Positions 43,201 to 53,556 of a stretch of DNA of 64,000 nt are shown piece by piece; position 1 is the stretch's first letter, and every line of letters begins with the position of its first letter. Origin of the DNA: Frigididesulfovibrio sp031553235 (GTDB lineage: Bacteria; Desulfobacterota; Desulfovibrionia; Desulfovibrionales; Desulfovibrionaceae). The notes below the pieces were generated by a model. It did no database searches and was not told the origin of the DNA. It worked only from the letters and a program-made list of their open reading frames with translations. Made by a program: the position numbers and the translations under genes. The stretch covers positions 33,633-97,632 of the forward strand of contig JAVBLS010000014.1 of assembly GCA_031553235.1 (NCBI GenBank), written 5' to 3'.

Positions 43201-43457
43201 CTGGAGTGAAATAAAATCGCTCTTTGCCGGCGCGGCGATTGCGTGTTTACCCGCCGCAATCGGCTGTTGGATACAAGTTTTTAAACCCATTCTCTTTTTG
43301 TGGATAAATTTTCCGAACTGGGATACCGTGCATCCCTTGACGGCCGGAATGTTCCTCAATGGAACTCCCCCGGCACCCAGTAGGGTGGCCGGGCTTTATG
43401 ACGTTGCGCGTCTTCGCGCGCTTCGCAAACACTCACACGACAAGGTCGATACACAAC
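43201..43457 (+). other. upstream region of mreB
   Basis: No gene is visible. The region is moderately AT-rich around 43265-43320, where the mreB promoter is expected, but no confident -35/-10 pair is seen. Confidence 0.4.
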
Positions 43458-44493
<1,036 letters not shown>

Positions 44494-44498
<5 letters not shown>

Positions 44499-45414
44499 CG
44501 CGCCCTCCGCCAACCGCCTTATCCTGCTGCTGGTCGTTGTTCTGTTTCTGTATCTCGGCCTTTTCGCCTGGAACGCCCGCACCGGGTATCTCGATAAGCT
44601 GGCGGAAAGCTCCGGTTTGGAGATAGTCGGAATGGTCCTCTCACCCGTCGAATGGGTGGTGGATTCAAGCGCCGAAGCCTGGAACGACTATGTGGCGCTT
44701 ATCGGCGTGGCCGAAGAGAACACCCGGCTGCGCACTGAATTGACACGTCTTGAGCGCCGTTTGCGCGACACGGCCGAAGATCGCGCCGAGCTGACCCGGT
44801 TGCGCCTATTGTTGGGCATCGAACCCCTGCAGGAATCGCCGGGCTTCGGGGCCAGAGTCATCGGCGGCCGTATCGGGCCGCAAGCCGTGTTGCAGACCAT
44901 CATCATCGACAGGGGCCATGCCGACGGCGCTCTGACCGGCGCCCCGGTGCTCGCCCCCGCCGGGGTGGTGGGCCGGATTATCCGTACCGCACCCCACAGT
45001 TCCATCGTCTTGCTGCTCACCGACCCGGACTTTCGTCTGGCCGTGGTCAGCAGCGTCAGTCGCACCCCCGGGGTGCTGGCCGGCTCATCCTCCAGCCCCT
45101 TGGGGCTGGAGATGCTGTACGTGGCCCAGAACGCCGGCATCGCCGAAGGCGAACTGCTGGTCACATCCGGGGCCGACCCCGCCTTTCCCAAGGGAATTCC
45201 CGTGGGCATGGTCACCAGCGTGCAGCCCGGACATGAGACCCTGTTCAAACAGGTTCACGCCCAACCCCTGGTGCCCACCGATCACCTGGAAGAAGTCGTG
45301 GTGCTCGGCCCGTCGGGTGGGCCGCCCCTTCTTTCCAAGCCCAGACCGCCCTTTGTCGGTCCCCTGCCCCAGGGGAAGCCCGCGGCTGAAGACGGGGCCC
45401 GGGACAGGCCATGA
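44494..45414 (+). CDS. mreC: rod-shape determining protein MreC, likely AUU start
   Basis: 306 residues if started at the ATT at 44494, which overlaps the mreB stop. The reading gives INAPSANRLILLLVVVLFLY, whose hydrophobic part is the expected membrane anchor, followed by a coiled coil (EENTRLRTELTRLERRL) and the periplasmic MreC beta domain. No in-frame ATG, GTG or TTG exists between the upstream TGA (44476-44478) and the TTG near 44614, while AAGGAGG (44478-44484) sits nine bases before ATT. Starting at 44617 would delete the anchor. MreC links MreB to PBP2 and RodA. Confidence 0.85.
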
Positions 45415-45875
45415 AAATTCTCGAAGCCCTGTGGTGGGTCGGCTTCATTATCTGCGGCCTGTGCATCCAGCTTGCCTTTCCGGGCATGGACGCCCTGGCC
45501 CCCGGCCTGCTTCTGGCTCTGCAGGAACGTCGGCGCCGGCTGTTCCCCTGGCTGTTGCTGATCTTTCTGCTTATTCAGGAAGGCGCGGGCTCCATGCATT
45601 TCGGCGCCGGCATCCTCTGGTATGCCGGGCTGGTGGCCCTGTTCCGTTTCAGCGCCCGGCTCTTCGTGGCCGACAACCTGCTGTTTGTGGCGGGCCTGTC
45701 GGCCGGCCTCGGCGCCTGGCGGGCCGCAGTGATCTGGTTTATGTGCGCGGTGCAGGACATCCCTTTGGACCATGCCCGCCTGCTTTCCGAAAGCCTGTTC
45801 CAGGCGGCGCTCATTCCTGTGGTCTGGGGCCTGGCCATCGCCTTGCGCCCCAAGAGAATACGACATGTCCATTGA
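45411..45875 (+). CDS. mreD: rod-shape determining protein MreD-like
   Basis: 154 residues, five or so hydrophobic segments, located where mreD is expected. Sequence similarity in this family is low; position and topology carry the assignment. Its start overlaps the mreC stop (ATGA) and its end overlaps the PBP2 start by 11 bases, giving a tightly coupled order. Confidence 0.8.
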   Translation: MKILEALWWVGFIICGLCIQLAFPGMDALAPGLLLALQERRRRLFPWLLLIFLLIQEGAGSMHFGAGILWYAGLVALFRFSARLFVADNLLFVAGLSAGLGAWRAAVIWFMCAVQDIPLDHARLLSESLFQAALIPVVWGLAIALRPKRIRHVH

Positions 45876-47730
45876 AGTTCAGAGCGAAGTTACAGGCTCG
45901 CCGCGCCACGGCATCTTTCTGCTCTGCGGGCTGGTGGTCTTTCTTTTTGTGCTTTTTGTCCTGCGCTTCTGGTACCTGCAGATTCTGCACGGCGACGAAT
46001 ACGCGGAAATGTCCAATGCCACCCGCACCCGACACGAGCCAGTCTATGCCACCCGGGGGCTGATCCTCGACGACAAGGGCCGGCTGCTGGCCGAAAACCG
46101 GCCTGCTTACTGTATTGCCCTGGTCCGGGAAGACTGCCCGGACATTCCGGCCACCCTGGCCCAGGTGGGCCGTTGGACCGACACCCCCCTGCCCCTGCTG
46201 CGGGCCAAGTACGAGCAGGACGCCAAGCAATCCCTGCCTTTCCAGCAGCAACTCCTGGTCACGGACCTCACTTTGGATCAGGTCACGGCCATTGAGAAAG
46301 ACCTCTACAACTGGCCCGGGCTGTCCATTTTCATCCGGCAGCGCCGCTGGTATCCCGAAGGGCCGTTGTTCGCCCATATCCTGGGCTACGTGGCCGAGGC
46401 GGGCAAAAAAGAGATGGAGGAAGACCCCGGCCTGGCCTTGGGCGACGTGGTGGGCAAATCCGGCCTCGAACTGGTCAAGGAATCCACCTTGCGCGGGGTC
46501 AAAGGCATGAACCTGGTGGAGCTCGAAGCCCACGGCAGACAGCTCGGCAAGGTGCAGGAAAGCCCGCCTCAAGCCGGCGGCGACCTGGTGCTTTCCCTGG
46601 ACATCGATCTGCAGCAGGCCTGTTCCGACGCCCTGGGCGACGAATCCGGCTGCATCGTGGTCATGGAGCCGGACACGGGCAAACTGCGCGCCCTGGTCAC
46701 GCATCCCTCCTACGACAACAACCTGTTCACGGCCAAACTCTCGCAAAAGGATTGGGACGCCCTGGCCAAAGACCCGCGCCACCCGTTGCAGAACCGGGCC
46801 ATCCAGAGCGTCTACCCGCCCGGCTCGGTCTGGAAGCTGATGATGGCCGGGTTGATTCTGGAGCAAAAGATCCTGCCCACGGCCACGGTCCACTGCGCCG
46901 GCTCGGTGACCCTGGGCAACCACACCTTCCGCTGCTGGAAGGCGGGCGGGCATGGTTCGGTGGACCTGATGAGCGCCCTGGTGGCCTCCTGCGACGTCTA
47001 TTTTTATGAAATGGGCCAGAAAGTGGGCATAGACAACATTACCCGCTTTGCCGAGGCCTGCGGCTTCGGCCATAAAACCGGCATCGATCTGCCCAACGAA
47101 CGTTCCGGTCTGGTGCCCTCGCGGGCCTGGAAGCGGGCCCGCTTCGGCGAGGAATGGCAGCGCGGCGAAACTCTGAACACCTCCATCGGCCAAGGCTTCA
47201 CCCTGGTCACGCCGGTCCAGATGGCCGTGTTTGAAAGCGCCCTGCTCAACGGCGGCAAACTGCTCAAGCCCAGCCTGATCGAAAACGAGCCGCCGGTGGT
47301 CATGGGCGATCTGCCCATACCCGCCGCCCACCGTGATTTTATCCTCGAAGCCATGCGGGTAACCGCCACGTCGGGCACAGCCCGGCGCGTCAACCGGCCG
47401 GACGCGATCATGGGCGGCAAGACCGGCACCGCCCAGGTGGTGCGCATTGGCGAGCGCCGGCTGAAAAAACACGAAATGGTCTACAAGCATCGCGACCACG
47501 CCTGGCTGACCGCCTGGGGCCGCAAAGACGGCAAGACCTATGCCGTGGTGGTCATGGTGGAACACGGCGGCGGCGGTTCGGCGGCGGCCGGCCCGGTGAC
47601 CGCCAAGGTTTTCGACGCCCTGTTCGGCCCGGTACCCGGCAGGACTCGGGAACCCCAGGCGCAGCCCCAAACGCAGCCTCGGGCGCAGCCCCAAACCGCG
47701 CCCGAGGAAGGAACCGAGGTGCCGCAATGA
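45865..47730 (+). CDS. mrdA: penicillin-binding protein 2, elongasome transpeptidase
   Basis: 621 residues. One N-terminal membrane helix (about 16-36) anchors it; a PBP dimer domain (about 60-240) precedes the transpeptidase with active-site SVWK (Ser 321, Lys 324), SCD at 375-377 and KTG at 519-521. A Gln/Pro repeat tail (QAQPQTQPRAQPQ) ends the protein. It cross-links peptidoglycan for rod elongation together with RodA. AAGAGA precedes the ATG. Confidence 0.93.
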   Translation: MSIEVQSEVTGSPRHGIFLLCGLVVFLFVLFVLRFWYLQILHGDEYAEMSNATRTRHEPVYATRGLILDDKGRLLAENRPAYCIALVREDCPDIPATLAQVGRWTDTPLPLLRAKYEQDAKQSLPFQQQLLVTDLTLDQVTAIEKDLYNWPGLSIFIRQRRWYPEGPLFAHILGYVAEAGKKEMEEDPGLALGDVVGKSGLELVKESTLRGVKGMNLVELEAHGRQLGKVQESPPQAGGDLVLSLDIDLQQACSDALGDESGCIVVMEPDTGKLRALVTHPSYDNNLFTAKLSQKDWDALAKDPRHPLQNRAIQSVYPPGSVWKLMMAGLILEQKILPTATVHCAGSVTLGNHTFRCWKAGGHGSVDLMSALVASCDVYFYEMGQKVGIDNITRFAEACGFGHKTGIDLPNERSGLVPSRAWKRARFGEEWQRGETLNTSIGQGFTLVTPVQMAVFESALLNGGKLLKPSLIENEPPVVMGDLPIPAAHRDFILEAMRVTATSGTARRVNRPDAIMGGKTGTAQVVRIGERRLKKHEMVYKHRDHAWLTAWGRKDGKTYAVVVMVEHGGGGSAAAGPVTAKVFDALFGPVPGRTREPQAQPQTQPRAQPQTAPEEGTEVPQ

Positions 47731-48845
47731 GCGCCATAGACAGACGCCTGATCACCCACGCCAACTGGCCCCTGCTCATCTGCACGGCCCTGCTCTTCGC
47801 CATCGGCGTGGCCAACCTGTATTCCGCCAGCGCCGTGCGCATTGAAGACGGGCTGCGCGTCGCCTCCTTCTATGAAAAGCAACTGGTCTGGGGCGGCATC
47901 GGCCTGTTCGCCATGCTGCTTATAGTTTGCCTCGACTACCGCCACCTGCGTATTCTGGCCCAGCCCGTCTTTCTGCTGGCCGTGGTGCTGTTGGCGCTGG
48001 TGCCGTTGATCGGAGTAACCAAAAACGGCTCCACCCGCTGGCTGGACTTCGGGGTTACGGAATTCCAGCCCAGCGAGCTGGCCAAGATCGCCGTGCTGCT
48101 GCTGGGCGCGGCCATGCTCTCACGCCGCAAGAGCAGCCTGGGCTGGCTGGACCTGTTCCAGATTCTCGGGGTCTGCGCCATCCCCTGCGTGCTCATTTTT
48201 ATGCAGCCGGATCTCGGCACGGCCCTGAACCTGCTGCTCCTGTTGGGCGGGCTGATGCTGTACCAGGGCATTCAGCCCAGAGTCTTCAAAATTCTCTGCT
48301 GTATCGTGCCGCTTTCCCTGCCCCTGGCCTGGTTCGGCATTCTGGCCGACTATCACAAACAACGCATCCTGACCTTTCTCGACCCCCTGCAGGACATCAA
48401 GGGCGCCGGCTACCAGATCTACCACTCACAAATCGCCATCGGTTCCGGCAGGCTGTGGGGCAAGGGCTTTCAGGGCGGCACCCACCACCTCTTCAAATTT
48501 CTGCCGGAAAAGCACAGCGACTTCGCCGTGGCTGTGTTCAGCGAGGAATGGGGCTTTGTGGGCTGCGTCGTGCTCATGGCCCTGTTCTGCATCTTTCTGC
48601 TCTGCATTGTGAACACTGCCAGAGATGCCAAAGATCGCTTCGGCAGCATGCTTTGCGCCGGGGTGTTCTTCTATTTCTTCTGGCAAATTCTCATCAATAC
48701 CGGTATGGTGGTCGGGTTGATGCCGGTTGTGGGTATTCCTCTGCCGTTCATCAGCTACGGCGGCACGGCCATGCTGGTGAACTTCATCATGCTGGGTCTG
48801 GTGCTGAATGTGTCCATGCGCCGCTTCATGTTCAAGTCTCACTAA
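47727..48845 (+). CDS. rodA: RodA, SEDS peptidoglycan glycosyltransferase
   Basis: 372 residues with ten membrane helices. The conserved FQPSELAKIAVLLLGA, MQPDLGTALNLLLL and GIPLPFISYGGTAMLVNF motifs identify the SEDS family; RodA polymerises glycan strands during elongation. It overlaps mrdA by four bases (ATGA), so PBP2 and RodA are made together. Confidence 0.95.
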   Translation: MSAIDRRLITHANWPLLICTALLFAIGVANLYSASAVRIEDGLRVASFYEKQLVWGGIGLFAMLLIVCLDYRHLRILAQPVFLLAVVLLALVPLIGVTKNGSTRWLDFGVTEFQPSELAKIAVLLLGAAMLSRRKSSLGWLDLFQILGVCAIPCVLIFMQPDLGTALNLLLLLGGLMLYQGIQPRVFKILCCIVPLSLPLAWFGILADYHKQRILTFLDPLQDIKGAGYQIYHSQIAIGSGRLWGKGFQGGTHHLFKFLPEKHSDFAVAVFSEEWGFVGCVVLMALFCIFLLCIVNTARDAKDRFGSMLCAGVFFYFFWQILINTGMVVGLMPVVGIPLPFISYGGTAMLVNFIMLGLVLNVSMRRFMFKSH

Positions 48846-48938
48846 AATTGCTTTACCTCCACGCCTTACATCGGCCTCCCCACAGAAACATGGACGTCGC
48901 TGCAATCAGCCGCATACGCTCCATGAAAGGACAATGTC

Positions 48939-49358
48939 ATGAGCAAAGACAACTTCACTACCCTTTTGGGTCCGGGAACGGAATACCAGGGAAAGTTGAC
49001 CTTCAAGGGCCAGGTTCGCATTGAGGGGCGTTTCAGCGGCGAGATAGAGTCCGACGGCAAACTGGTACTCGGTAGAAACGCCGAAGTCGACGCCGTGATA
49101 CGGGTGAGCGAGCTGGAAGTGCAGGGTGTCTTGCGCGGCGATATTATGGTCGGAAAGCGCACGGTGCTCTACCGTACGGCCAAACTGTACGCCGGTTTGA
49201 CCACGCCGTTGCTGACCATGGAAGAAGGAGCCCTGTTGCAGGGAGCGCTGCAGATGGGCGCTGAAGACATTCGATCGAAAAATGAAAAAAGGCAAAACGC
49301 CTTACAGCAACAGGAAAAACACGCTCTCCCCCTGCCCGATTCCCTTGTGGCGCAGTAA
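48939..49358 (+). CDS. bactofilin (polymer-forming cytoskeletal protein)
   Basis: 139 residues with the right-handed beta-helix core of bactofilins: repeated short strands such as LTFKGQVRIEGRFSGEIES and LEVQGVLRGDIMVGKRTVLY, and hydrophobic positions every five to six residues. The C-terminus is a charged, disordered tail. AAAGGA precedes the ATG. Immediate proximity to rodA suggests a role in cell shape or wall synthesis. Cytoplasmic, membrane-associated. Confidence 0.88.
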   Translation: MSKDNFTTLLGPGTEYQGKLTFKGQVRIEGRFSGEIESDGKLVLGRNAEVDAVIRVSELEVQGVLRGDIMVGKRTVLYRTAKLYAGLTTPLLTMEEGALLQGALQMGAEDIRSKNEKRQNALQQQEKHALPLPDSLVAQ

Positions 49359-49470
49359 ACGTTTTCATTTTTTGTGCCACGCCGTCAACCCTTTGGCGCA
49401 TGGGCATTGAAACAAGACAGAGCGATACAGTCTGCATTAAGTTCCAAGACTAGGCGAACTTAAAAACGCT

Positions 49471-49499
49471 TTGACAAACCAAGCCGCCTCGGCTACGTT
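49471..49499 (+). promoter_or_regulatory. sigma-70 type promoter of the atp operon
   Basis: TTGACA (49471-49476) and TACGTT (49494-49499) with a 17-base spacer, about 50 bases before the first atp gene. Confidence 0.65.
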
Positions 49500-49548
49500 G
49501 CGCCCACGTTGAGTAATAATTCACAACCTCAGACGGAGAGAGCGGTAC

Positions 49549-49980
49549 ATGGGCAATCTCATTTCTTTTGACCAAACGTTCTTTATCCAACTGGTGAACT
49601 TCCTTATCACCCTTGTTGTTCTGAACTTCCTGCTGATCAGGCCGGTCCGCAACCAGATCGCGGCCCGCAAGACCCTTACCGAGGGGTATGCCGCCGACGC
49701 GGCCCGTTTCGCACAGGAAGCCGACGTCAAATTGCGCAGCTATGAGGAAGCCCTCTCCGCGGCTCGGGTTGAAGCCGGCAAATCACGCGAACTCGCCAAA
49801 AAAGAAGGCCTCCGTGAAGAGCAAGACCTGCTCGCCGCGGCCCAGGCCGACGCCCAGCGCTTTCTGCAGTCATCGCGAAGCGATGTCGCCCGGCAGATGA
49901 AAGAAGCGGGCGACGCCCTCGCGGCCCGAGTCGACTCCCTCGCGGCTTCCGCCGTTTCCAAAATTCTCGGTCACCAATAG
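49549..49980 (+). CDS. atpF': ATP synthase F0 b' subunit
   Basis: 143 residues: one N-terminal membrane helix (FIQLVNFLITLVVLNFLL) followed by a long charged helix, as in F0 b-type stalk subunits. Two b-type genes in tandem (this one and the next) indicate a heterodimeric b/b' stalk. GGAGAG precedes the ATG. First gene of the operon. Confidence 0.88.
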   Translation: MGNLISFDQTFFIQLVNFLITLVVLNFLLIRPVRNQIAARKTLTEGYAADAARFAQEADVKLRSYEEALSAARVEAGKSRELAKKEGLREEQDLLAAAQADAQRFLQSSRSDVARQMKEAGDALAARVDSLAASAVSKILGHQ

Positions 49981-50016
49981 ACCGCCGTTTGGCGGACCAA
50001 CGAAGGAGGGTTTCGC

Positions 50017-50583
50017 GTGCACCGAAGAACCATTTTCATCGCCGCCTGTCTTCTGCTGCTTTCCGCGGGCGCGGCCTTTGCCTCCGAAGCCGGGGGGGGA
50101 CATGAGCTTCCCTGGGGCAACCTTGCGTACCGAATCATCAACTTCGTCCTCTTCATAGGCCTGATCACCTACTTTTTCGGTAAAAAGATCAAAGGGTTCT
50201 TCCAAGGCCGTACCCAAGAAATAGCCAACGAGATTTCCAGCCTCGAACAGCGCAAGGCCGAAACCGCCGCCTCTCTCGCCGGGGTTGAGGAACGCATCAA
50301 AAACCTCGAACAGGAGCGCAAAGCCATCCTGGCCGAGTATCAGGCCCAAGGCGAAGCAGCCAAAGCCGCAATCATCGCCAAAGCCCACGCCGCCGCCGAG
50401 CGCTTGCAGGAACAGGCCAAGCGCAGCGCGCAAAACGAAATTGATCAGGCCCTGGAAGCCGTGCGCGCCGACATTGCCGAAAAAATCGTCCACGCGGCCG
50501 AGCGGCTGTTGGCCGAGCGCCTCACCGCCAAAGAGCATGCCGAACTCATTGATCAATATCTAACAAAGGTGGTGCTCAATTGA
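50017..50583 (+). CDS. atpF: ATP synthase F0 b subunit, with apparent signal sequence
   Basis: 188 residues from a GTG with GAAGGAGGG upstream. The N-terminus has a signal-like hydrophobic segment (FIAACLLLLSAGAAFAS) before the usual b membrane helix (YRIINFVLFIGLITYFFG), followed by a long coiled coil. This N-terminal extension is common in sulfate reducers. It dimerises with b' to hold the stator. Confidence 0.9.
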   Translation: MHRRTIFIAACLLLLSAGAAFASEAGGGHELPWGNLAYRIINFVLFIGLITYFFGKKIKGFFQGRTQEIANEISSLEQRKAETAASLAGVEERIKNLEQERKAILAEYQAQGEAAKAAIIAKAHAAAERLQEQAKRSAQNEIDQALEAVRADIAEKIVHAAERLLAERLTAKEHAELIDQYLTKVVLN

Positions 50584-51131
50584 CCGGTAACATCGCAGCG
50601 CGCAGGTATGCCCGGGCCTTGTTCGCCTTGGGCAAAAGTTCCGGCATGCCGGAACTGGAGACCTGCTCCACCAATTTGGCGGCGCTCCAAGAAGCAATAG
50701 CTCTGTCGCCCGACCTTTTGCGGGTGTTCAAAAACCCCATTTTCAGCACCGACGAAAAAAAGAAGGTGTTGCAAAAACTGGCCTCCAAACTGGGCATCAA
50801 AGGCATCGTCCTGAATTTCTGTCTGCTTCTTGCGGACAAAGGCCGGCTTGGCGATATCGAGTCCATCATTTTCGCCTTCGACTCGTTGCTTGACGAAGAA
50901 AAAGGCATTATGCGCGGCGAGCTGTACACCGCCGTCAGTCTGGAACCGGAGCGTCAGACCGAGATCACCGCTCGACTGGAGGCGCAACTCAAACGCTCCC
51001 TGGTTCTCAAGTTCGGCGTCATGCCCGAGATTCTCGGCGGTTTTGTGCTCAAAGTCGGCGACCTCATGCAGGATGCCGGCTTAAGAACACAGCTTTCCAT
51101 CCTCAAAGACACCATCAAGCGGGGTGAGTAG
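50580..51131 (+). CDS. atpH: ATP synthase F1 delta subunit
   Basis: 183 residues starting with TTG at 50580, overlapping the b subunit stop (TTGA), with AAAGGTGGT upstream. N-terminal six-helix bundle (ARRYARALFALGKSS) and C-terminal segment with GVMPEILGGFVLKVGDLMQDAGL, as in OSCP/delta. It joins the b stalk to the alpha/beta head. Confidence 0.92.
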   Translation: MTGNIAARRYARALFALGKSSGMPELETCSTNLAALQEAIALSPDLLRVFKNPIFSTDEKKKVLQKLASKLGIKGIVLNFCLLLADKGRLGDIESIIFAFDSLLDEEKGIMRGELYTAVSLEPERQTEITARLEAQLKRSLVLKFGVMPEILGGFVLKVGDLMQDAGLRTQLSILKDTIKRGE

Positions 51132-51135
51132 GGCC

Positions 51136-52644
51136 ATGCAGATTAAAGCGGAAGAAATCAGCAAGATCATTGAGGGGCAGATCCAGCACTACCAACAGCG
51201 CGTGGAAATGAGCGAAACCGGCACCGTGCTCTACGTCGGTGACGGCATCGCCCGGGTCTACGGCGTGCGCAACGCCATGGCCATGGAGCTGCTTGAGTTC
51301 CCCGGCGGCCTTATGGGCATGGTGCTGAACCTGGAAGAAGACAACGTGGGCGTGGCCCTGCTCGGCGACGACACCGGCATCAAAGAAGGCGACCCGGTCA
51401 AACGTACCGGCCGCATCTTCTCCGTGCCCGTGGGCGACGCGGTCATGGGCCGGGTGCTCAACCCTCTCGGCCAGCCCATCGACGGCCTTGGCCCGGTCAA
51501 CGCCGAAAAGATGATGCCCGTGGAAATCAAGGCCCCCGGCATTATCGCCCGCAAATCCGTGCATGAGCCCATGCCTACCGGCATCAAGGCAGTCGATGCC
51601 ATGACGCCCATCGGGCGCGGTCAGCGCGAACTGATCATCGGCGACCGCCAGACCGGCAAGACCGCGGTCTGCATCGACGCCATCCTGGCTCAGAAAGACA
51701 CCGACATCCACTGCTTCTACGTGGCCATCGGCCAGAAAAAGGCCACCGTGGCCCTGGTGGCCGACACTTTGCGCCGCCATGGAGCCATGGAATACACCAC
51801 AATCATCTCGGCCACGGCTTCCGAGCCCGCCCCGCTGCAATACATCGCCGCCTACTCCGGCTGCGCCATGGCGGAGTTCTACCGCAACAACGGCAAGCAC
51901 GCCCTGATCATTTACGACGACCTTTCCAAGCAGGCCGTGGCCTACCGCCAGATGTCCCTGCTGCTGCGCCGTCCTCCGGGGCGCGAAGCTTTCCCCGGCG
52001 ACGTGTTCTACCTGCACTCCCGTCTGCTGGAGCGCGCGGCCAAAATGTCCGATTCCCAAGGCGCCGGTTCCATGACCGCCCTGCCCATTATTGAAACCCA
52101 GGCCGGCGACGTGTCCGCCTACATCCCCACGAACGTGATCTCGATCACCGACGGGCAGGTGTACCTTGAGCCGAACCTGTTCAACGCCGGCATCCGCCCG
52201 GCCATCAACGTGGGTCTTTCGGTATCCCGCGTGGGCGGCGCGGCCCAGATCAAGGCCATGAAACAGGTCGCGGGCACCCTGCGTCTGGATCTCGCCCAGT
52301 ATCGCGAACTGGCGGCCTTTGCCCAGTTCGGTTCCGACCTGGACAAAGCCACCCAGCAAAAGCTCAACCGCGGCGCGCGTCTGGTGGAACTGCTCAAGCA
52401 GCCCCAATACCAGCCCATGGCCGCCCACGAGCAGGTCATCTCCATTTATGCCGCCACCAAGGGCTTTATGGACGATGTTCCCCTTGAAGCAGTCCAGAGC
52501 TTTGAGAAAGGCCTGCTGGACTTCATGAACACCGCCAAGGCCGACCTGGTGAAAACGGTGAAAGACAAAAAGGCCCTGGACGCGACCATCGAAGAAGGGC
52601 TGCAGGCGGCCATTACGGCATTCAAGAAGGACTTCAAAGCCTAA
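51136..52644 (+). CDS. atpA: ATP synthase F1 alpha subunit
   Basis: 502 residues. Non-catalytic nucleotide site with Walker A GDRQTGKT near 170 and ALIIYDDLSKQAVAYRQMSL near 265. The start at 51136 (MQIKAEEISKIIEGQI) is typical for the family. Strong conservation across the length. Confidence 0.96.
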   Translation: MQIKAEEISKIIEGQIQHYQQRVEMSETGTVLYVGDGIARVYGVRNAMAMELLEFPGGLMGMVLNLEEDNVGVALLGDDTGIKEGDPVKRTGRIFSVPVGDAVMGRVLNPLGQPIDGLGPVNAEKMMPVEIKAPGIIARKSVHEPMPTGIKAVDAMTPIGRGQRELIIGDRQTGKTAVCIDAILAQKDTDIHCFYVAIGQKKATVALVADTLRRHGAMEYTTIISATASEPAPLQYIAAYSGCAMAEFYRNNGKHALIIYDDLSKQAVAYRQMSLLLRRPPGREAFPGDVFYLHSRLLERAAKMSDSQGAGSMTALPIIETQAGDVSAYIPTNVISITDGQVYLEPNLFNAGIRPAINVGLSVSRVGGAAQIKAMKQVAGTLRLDLAQYRELAAFAQFGSDLDKATQQKLNRGARLVELLKQPQYQPMAAHEQVISIYAATKGFMDDVPLEAVQSFEKGLLDFMNTAKADLVKTVKDKKALDATIEEGLQAAITAFKKDFKA

Positions 52645-52659
52645 CCTTGGGAGGCCGGA

Positions 52660-53538
52660 ATGGCGTCGTTAAAAGATGTAAAAGTCAAGATCGGCGGGGT
52701 CAAAAAGACCAAGCAGATCACCAAGGCCATGAACATGGTGGCCTCGGCCAAACTGCGCGGCGCCCAGCAGCGCATAGAACGCTTTCGCCCGTATGCGGAA
52801 AAGTTCCACGACATGTTGGGTGATCTCGCGGGCAAGACCGATGAAGCCGCCCATCCGCTGCTGGCCGCGCGCGACGTGATCAAAACCACCGGGATTATCC
52901 TGGTTACCTCGGATCGAGGCCTGTGCGGCAGCTTCAACGTCAACCTGATCAACAACGCCCTGAAGTTGGCCAAGGCAAAACAGGCCGAAGGCAAAACCGT
53001 GCGTTTCTACTGCGTGGGCAAAAAAGGCCGTGACGCGGTGCGCAAGGAGGGCTTTGAGATGCCGCAGGCCCTGGTGGGCAGGATGAACAGCTTCGACTTC
53101 CAGTTGGCGGTCGAGCTCGGCAACGAGATTATGGAAGCCTTTCTGAAGGGCGACCTGGACGAAGTCATTGTGCTGTATGGCGAGTTCGTCAGTCTGTCCA
53201 GGCAGCACCCCGCCTCCGCGCAGCTTCTGCCCATCGCCGCGGCCGGCGACAAGGGAGAAGCCGCGGCCGGCGGCGCCAAAGAGTATATCTACGAGCCTGC
53301 GGTGGAGGGCCTGTTGGCCGAGCTTCTGCCCCGGTTCATCAAAGTACAGGTCTATCGGGGGCTGCTGGACACTTCGGCCGGCGAACATGCCGCGCGCATG
53401 ACGGCCATGGACAACGCCACCCGGAACTGCGACGACATGACCAAGGCCCTGACCTTGCTGTACAACAAGACCCGACAGGCGGCCATCACCAAAGACCTTA
53501 TGGATATCGTCGGCGGCGCGGAAGCGATCAAAGGCTAA
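52660..53538 (+). CDS. atpG: ATP synthase F1 gamma subunit
   Basis: 292 residues. N-terminal KKTKQITKAMNMVASAKLRGAQ and C-terminal AARMTAMDNATRNCDDM helices form the central rotor shaft. VTSDRGLCGSFN is the usual middle motif. Fifteen bases separate it from atpA. Confidence 0.95.
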   Translation: MASLKDVKVKIGGVKKTKQITKAMNMVASAKLRGAQQRIERFRPYAEKFHDMLGDLAGKTDEAAHPLLAARDVIKTTGIILVTSDRGLCGSFNVNLINNALKLAKAKQAEGKTVRFYCVGKKGRDAVRKEGFEMPQALVGRMNSFDFQLAVELGNEIMEAFLKGDLDEVIVLYGEFVSLSRQHPASAQLLPIAAAGDKGEAAAGGAKEYIYEPAVEGLLAELLPRFIKVQVYRGLLDTSAGEHAARMTAMDNATRNCDDMTKALTLLYNKTRQAAITKDLMDIVGGAEAIKG

Positions 53539-53556
53539 CAAGGGAGCGTGACGGAA

